From Picochlorum sp. 'celeri' (Eukaryota > Chlorophyta > Trebouxiophyceae): a stretch of DNA of 64,000 nt. The notes beneath the pieces are model-generated. The model saw only the letters and a program-made list of their open reading frames with translations. It had not been told where the DNA came from and did no database searches. The stretch spans positions 248,001 through 312,000 of the forward strand of contig JAACMV010000011.1 of NCBI GenBank assembly GCA_010909725.1, read 5' to 3'. This document shows positions 60,366 through 64,000 of this stretch, piece by piece; positions within the stretch are counted from its first letter, which is position 1, and each line of letters starts with the position of its first letter. A program made the position numbers and the translations under genes.

Positions 60366-61265
60366 ATGGATCAACACAGAACTGCTCCATCCCGTGGAAT
60401 CCTCTCCTGTTTTGGCTGCTGCGTCAGAGATGATACTAGCTTTAATGAACATGTCCTTCAGCCTCTGAATTTGTTCAATCCTAGTAGTATTCAGGTCTCA
60501 GTGGACCAACTGGTAGCAAAAAGTAGAGACGCTCGAGCGGAGACATACCGGCTCATTGGCACACTACACGACTTTTCTCTCGATGAAGAGTCTTCAGAGG
60601 TGCAGTCGACTGCCGCGAAATGGCCCTCTGCTCGACAGAGTTTCCGCGTGATCCATAGAGCCAAGAGCAAGACACTGGTGCTGGTGAGTGATGGTCTGAG
60701 TGATCCCTTCCATGACCTCCAAGAAGATGCAAATGTCAATGGCTACGGCCTAGAATTTTATATAGAGACTCCAGTATCTGATATTGGGCTTGATGTTGCT
60801 GAGATCAAAACGTCGTGGCAGTATCAGCTGCTGTTTACTGTCTGTTCCATGGCAGCTGGCCATGGAGGCATCAGACAGATTATTGACCATATGAATCTCT
60901 TATCCACCGAGGCAGAAGGCGTTGCTGATTCAATACCTTCCGAATCAAAGCAAGATATTGTGAATTCTCAATCTCGAGTGGGCGCTCTGCTGGGTCTGGA
61001 CGATGACCGACATGATAGTACGTTGTCATCCTCTTCACATGTTATGAAAGTCATGTAATCCTCATTGTTCTGTCGTGCAGAGATTCCCAAAACGATTGAG
61101 AATATGCCACTGACGGATGTCAAACTGATCAATATTAAGCTGATAAAACTCCCAGAACTGGCCTTGATTACCGACATGGGGGCTGAAGGTAGGAAGAAAC
61201 TTGCAAGCCTCTTTACTGGCGACAGCAAACTAGTATCATCTCTCCACAGGGATGCCGTTGTATAG
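60366..61265 (+). CDS. Suppressor-of-fused (SUFU)-domain protein
   Basis: Exons 60366-61017 and 61081-61265 with a 63-bp intron (GTACGT to GTGCAG) give 278 residues. The middle carries the SUFU-like core: KTLVLVSDGLSDPFHDLQED, NGYGLEFYIETPVSDIG, WQYQLLFTVCSMAAGHGGI. In animals SUFU restrains Hedgehog signalling; in bacteria and algae the domain occurs in proteins of unknown role. The N-terminus starts MDQHRTAPSRGILSCFGCCV with several Cys that could be palmitoylated. The stop lies inside the 3' end of the opposite gene. Confidence 0.65.
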
Positions 61266-62074
61266 TAATATAATAATAATAAAACGTGAAACACCAACCC
61301 ACCCAGAAACCCCTGTATGTCGGTACATACATAGGATGATGAGATCACGCACCTGGACACCAGCTGCATGCTCTGGCACAGCCTCCAAGACGAGACTCTC
61401 AAACGCAGCTTCAATCTCCTCATCCTCCTCATTCATTATAGACTCGAAAGATAACTGCCTCATCGCCGCTGATTTCTCAGTATCTCCACTAAGCAGCGTC
61501 TCAAACATTTGATATGACATTTCCTCCTCATGACTCCACTTTTCCAAATACAGCTCTGCTCGTTTATCCTTCTTTACAGAACCAGAAATCTCTTCCAAAC
61601 GCTTCGAACTCTCTTCAGCACTCTCACCAATCAAACGACCAAAATGTAAATATTCAGCTGCCGATCCTCCTGATTGCTTGCTCTTCTCAGACGTCGTCTT
61701 ATTGCTCTGAATTCCTAATTGAGCCCTCCCTGACCCATACTCCTGCATGATATCATCATAACTGCGTTACAATATATCTATAGGTGTGATTTTGATATGA
61801 ATCTATCGTACCCTCTTGCCCTTTTTGCCTCGAACAAGGAGATTTCGTCCTTTTCTGCTGCCATGAGTTGAAATGCCTCGAACGGCCCACAAAACACCGA
61901 CAGATGTCTGCTGTCGATAGAATACCTCCATTGAATTTTGAATTCGATACTGCCCATGAAAAGGCGATAGTAAACGAATGTGAGGAAATCTCGATGCATC
62001 TGCCGCCCTGTGGTTTTTTTTGAAACATCCAACATCATGATGGTGTGTGGCAGCACATTGCGAGGCGTCATCAT
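61236..62074 (-). CDS. Unrecognised two-exon protein
   Basis: Exons 62074-61812 and 61761-61236 with a 50-bp intron (GTACGA to CGCAG), the shortest in the window, give 262 residues. The joint reads KRARGYDDIMQEYGSG. The N-terminal 85 residues have strand-rich sequence (EFKIQWRYSIDSRHLSVFCG); the C-terminal part is acidic and helical (YLEKWSHEEEMSYQMFETLL, EIEAAFESLVLEAVPEH) and ends in a hydrophobic run (FIIIILLYN). I do not recognise the family. The last 30 bases overlap the coding end of the convergent SUFU gene; an alternative 3' splice near 61353 is possible. Confidence 0.55.
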
Positions 62075-62283
62075 GATAGGACAAGCATAGCTCTCAGTAG
62101 AGCTAATAACAAGTATTATTGAAAATGTCTTCTTAATTCAAGTATAATAGGACACCATCTTCTGACTGAAGGCTCTTTGTTGTTGTTCAAACAACGATAA
62201 TACAAACGGTTTCTTTAAGGTAAGAGAAGAAGAAAAGAGGTTGTGTTGTGTTCTTCTTCGCATACACGAGTGCCTCTATTGCA

Positions 62284-62835
62284 ATGGACCGAGGGCAGCA
62301 GCGATTGAATCAGAAAGTAGCAGAGATAAATGCAAAATTCCCTGGCGTGAGAACGATGACGCCTGCTGAAGTAAAACAACTAGAACGGCAGGGGCAAAGA
62401 ATTGTTTTTGTAGACTGTCGAACAGCACCTGAAATGGCCGTGTCAAGAATCCATCCAAATGCTATATCAGAAGACGAATGTATCCGTCGAATTGATAGTA
62501 TAAAAAACTCGGAGCCTCCTGCCTTGGTGGTGGGATACTGCACTATTGGGTACAGATCTGCCAAGTTTGTGCAAAAGATGAAGAGGTCAGCTGGTCTTGG
62601 TGACGCTGATATTGTCAATCTCAGCGGCAGTATTCTGCAATGGATGCAAGACTCGTATGACTTGTGGGATGCAACTGGATCAAGAACAGATCGGGTTCAT
62701 GTGTGGGGCAAAGAGTACTGTCAGTACGTTCCGGAACAAGGACCGAACGAATACAAATCAGAATATTTCAAGAACCCCATCCTTGCAACCGTCTTCCCGC
62801 AGTTTGGCCTGTTCACACGAAACTCTCACGAGTAA
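62284..62835 (+). CDS. Rhodanese-like domain protein
   Basis: 183 residues from the ATG at 62284. The rhodanese fold is visible as QRIVFVDCRTAPEMAVSRI, LVVGYCTIGYRSAKFVQKMK (active-site Cys86 in the six-residue loop CTIGYR) and VNLSGSILQWMQDSYDLWD. The Cys loop of this length is the sulfur-transferase type; the substrate is unknown. The C-terminus has aromatic-rich tail sequence. The next gene on the strand begins 51 bp after the stop. Confidence 0.87.
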   Translation: MDRGQQRLNQKVAEINAKFPGVRTMTPAEVKQLERQGQRIVFVDCRTAPEMAVSRIHPNAISEDECIRRIDSIKNSEPPALVVGYCTIGYRSAKFVQKMKRSAGLGDADIVNLSGSILQWMQDSYDLWDATGSRTDRVHVWGKEYCQYVPEQGPNEYKSEYFKNPILATVFPQFGLFTRNSHE

Positions 62836-62886
62836 GCCCATTAATTTATTTTATACATATGTAGTATTCATTGTAATCCACAGTAC

Positions 62887-63273
62887 ATGGACTTTATCAA
62901 GAACATTTTTGGTTTTGGCTCGGACAAAAACGCTTCTTCTTCTTCTTCTTCTTTTGCTTCGAACAAGACTGAGGTTTGTTGCTTCGATTCCCCATGACAT
63001 GAATGTTCACCAATTCATTTATATGTATTCATGTACATGCTGTAGGAACAACGGAATGAACAGCGAGTAGAACCTCGGCGAGCGTATGCTCAACCTCTTC
63101 TGCAGGACTGTCCCCAAGCGGGTAATACGCATAAAGATCAGGGATTGGAATGGTGTAGCAAGTCTCTCAAGAGAGATGAAGATGATGATTATGCTCATGG
63201 GTTTTTGGATGAAAATGCCTGTTTTGTAGAGAGTCAAAGGCTGAAGAAGTCTAGCACGACAGCACAAGAATAA
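62887..63273 (+). CDS. Small two-exon protein, unrecognised
   Basis: Exons 62887-62973 and 63046-63273 with a 72-bp intron (GTTTGT to CTGTAG) give 104 residues beginning MDFIKNIFGFGSDKNA, with a poly-Ser run coded by TTC-like triplet repeats. The second exon starts EQRNEQRVEPRRAYAQPLLQ and is acidic toward the end. The N-terminal amphipathic FIKNIFGFG could be a membrane or organelle anchor. The splice sites agree with those of neighbours and the frame stays open across them. No family is recognised. Confidence 0.55.
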
Positions 63274-63306
63274 AACCAGAAAAAAACAAAATGTGCCACC
63301 AGATAT

Positions 63307-64000
63307 TTATGTATTATTTTGAGAGCATTTTCCGACATAGACTGTGACAGCCTTGTCAACATTGTTGATTGTAGCCAACTCGATATGACATGTGTTTCTA
63401 TACATGTCTGGGATGGAGTCACAGGATGCCACTTCAATGCCAATCTGCTCACGGTGTGAGTTTCTGGGAAGCCAGAATACAGCACTGGTGCAGCCCATGC
63501 GTCCGAAACATGTCTCCAAGAGTCTCCGGAACGATACCTCTGGAGCTCCACCCATCTCTTGAACGTCAAATCGCGGCTGACTGGAATACGTTGGACCACC
63601 CCATGGGGGGGAGAGAAGAACGACATCCACATTGTCCAAACAAGGCCCCAGTGTCATAAAGTCCCCACACATGATGTCAATCTCATGCTCGACACCATAC
63701 ACTCGTGCATTATTTCTAATAATATCTGCCCTTTCCGGACATAATTCTATAGCTATAACCCGACAACCAGCCAACGCGAGTTGAATGGCATTCCCACCAA
63801 CACCACCAAATGCATCCACAACAAGACACCCCGCCCCATGCACACGAACAATACTGGTGGCATGATGCCACGCTATAATCTCCGGTGTGGCAGAATACCA
63901 CCCTTCTTCATCCAATATAATACCATGATCGAATAAGGAAAACAAGCTATACCGCTGTAGCCAGTACTTGTGCAACACCTGCATGCTGCCATACTGCACC
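63307..64000 (-). CDS. TGS1: Trimethylguanosine synthase, 5' part missing at window edge
   Basis: About 231 residues, truncated at the window end, so the N-terminus lies outside. The methyltransferase domain is distinct: HKYWLQRYSLFSLFDHGIIL, EEGWYSATPEIIAWH, the SAM site VVDAFGGVGGNAIQLALAG, VIAIELCPERADIIRNNARV, and the catalytic SPPWGG of LLSPPWGGPTYSS. TGS1 converts 7-methylguanosine caps of snRNAs and snoRNAs to trimethylguanosine. The U2 snRNA gene 45 kb upstream would be a substrate. Confidence 0.95.
   Translation of the reverse strand, partial: VQYGSMQVLHKYWLQRYSLFSLFDHGIILDEEGWYSATPEIIAWHHATSIVRVHGAGCLVVDAFGGVGGNAIQLALAGCRVIAIELCPERADIIRNNARVYGVEHEIDIMCGDFMTLGPCLDNVDVVLLSPPWGGPTYSSQPRFDVQEMGGAPEVSFRRLLETCFGRMGCTSAVFWLPRNSHREQIGIEVASCDSIPDMYRNTCHIELATINNVDKAVTVYVGKCSQNNT

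Noticed and set aside
61313..61352. 40-bp intron in the C-terminal part of the unknown minus-strand gene
   Set aside because: The ends (GTGCGT to TACAG) are good but the alternative frame runs antisense through the SUFU exon and has no coding character; the unspliced stop at 61236 is kept.
1..64000. tRNA genes and U1, U4, U5 or U6 snRNA genes
   Set aside because: T-loop-like GTTCGA strings in spacers (for example near 25451) lack pairing arms, and no conserved cores of the other snRNAs were seen by eye; a tRNAscan or Rfam scan would be decisive.

Overview
This 64 kb window is nuclear DNA of a photosynthetic eukaryote, most probably a green-lineage alga of prasinophyte or chlorophyte grade that has, or recently had, flagella. 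Evidence for the green lineage is a plant-type serine decarboxylase, a peroxisomal 3-ketoacyl-CoA thiolase with a PTS2 of the plant PED1 type, a VIR3-like plastid metalloprotease, a CBP60-like protein, a plant-type GATA factor, plastid-targeted coproporphyrinogen oxidase and MscS-like channel, and a plastid bL9. A three-DM10 (EFHC/Rib72-type) protein argues for an axoneme. A selenoprotein T with an in-frame UGA shows that selenocysteine is decoded. The species cannot be named from the sequence.

Layout. Genes are packed tightly and mostly intron-poor. Introns are usually 50-140 bp, start with GTGCGT, GTATGT or GTACGT and end in TGCAG or TGTAG. About 44 protein genes can be supported, 19 of them assembled here across introns (ClpB-like among these, with an optional intron). 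0-15 kb: mitochondrial/plastid ClpB with a heat-shock promoter, GID8, HVA22/REEP, MscS-like channel, CBP60-like protein, organellar TsaD, and a two-exon PHD-finger protein. 15-20 kb: a secreted EF-hand protein, a Serinc gene whose unusually long intron holds a U2 snRNA gene on the opposite strand, and the KDEL receptor. 20-28 kb: CTU2, a degenerate zinc-ribbon ClpB-like protein, a UBZ/SAM-like protein, a GNAT, an RNase III and a small two-exon protein. 28-51 kb: near-perfect strand alternation (serine decarboxylase, DUF3700, glycine cleavage H protein, DM10 protein, bZIP, PHAF1, SelT, thiamine pyrophosphokinase, glyoxalase II, thiolase, HYPK, bL9, VIR3, DRG2, nucleotidase, alpha/beta hydrolase, coproporphyrinogen oxidase). 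51-64 kb: a Tat-type thylakoid lumen protein, a mitochondrial AAA ATPase, a GATA factor, an ABCG half transporter, a PDI, an S1-domain protein, a SUFU-domain protein, an unknown protein, a rhodanese, a small two-exon protein and the TGS1 cap hypermethylase (cut by the window edge).

The genes are mostly unrelated housekeeping functions. Thematic links are snRNA biology (U2 and TGS1), protein homeostasis (ClpB, ClpB-like, HYPK, PDI, KDEL receptor, GID8), tRNA modification (TsaD, CTU2) and plastid function. There is no sign of mobile elements, viral genes, CRISPR or tRNA genes. The strongest points for follow-up are the U2 gene with an altered branch-site-recognition sequence nested antisense in an intron, the UGA-containing SelT, the zinc-ribbon ClpB with a dead-looking second ATPase, the paired heat-shock elements at clpB, and the extreme compaction, including overlapping convergent genes.
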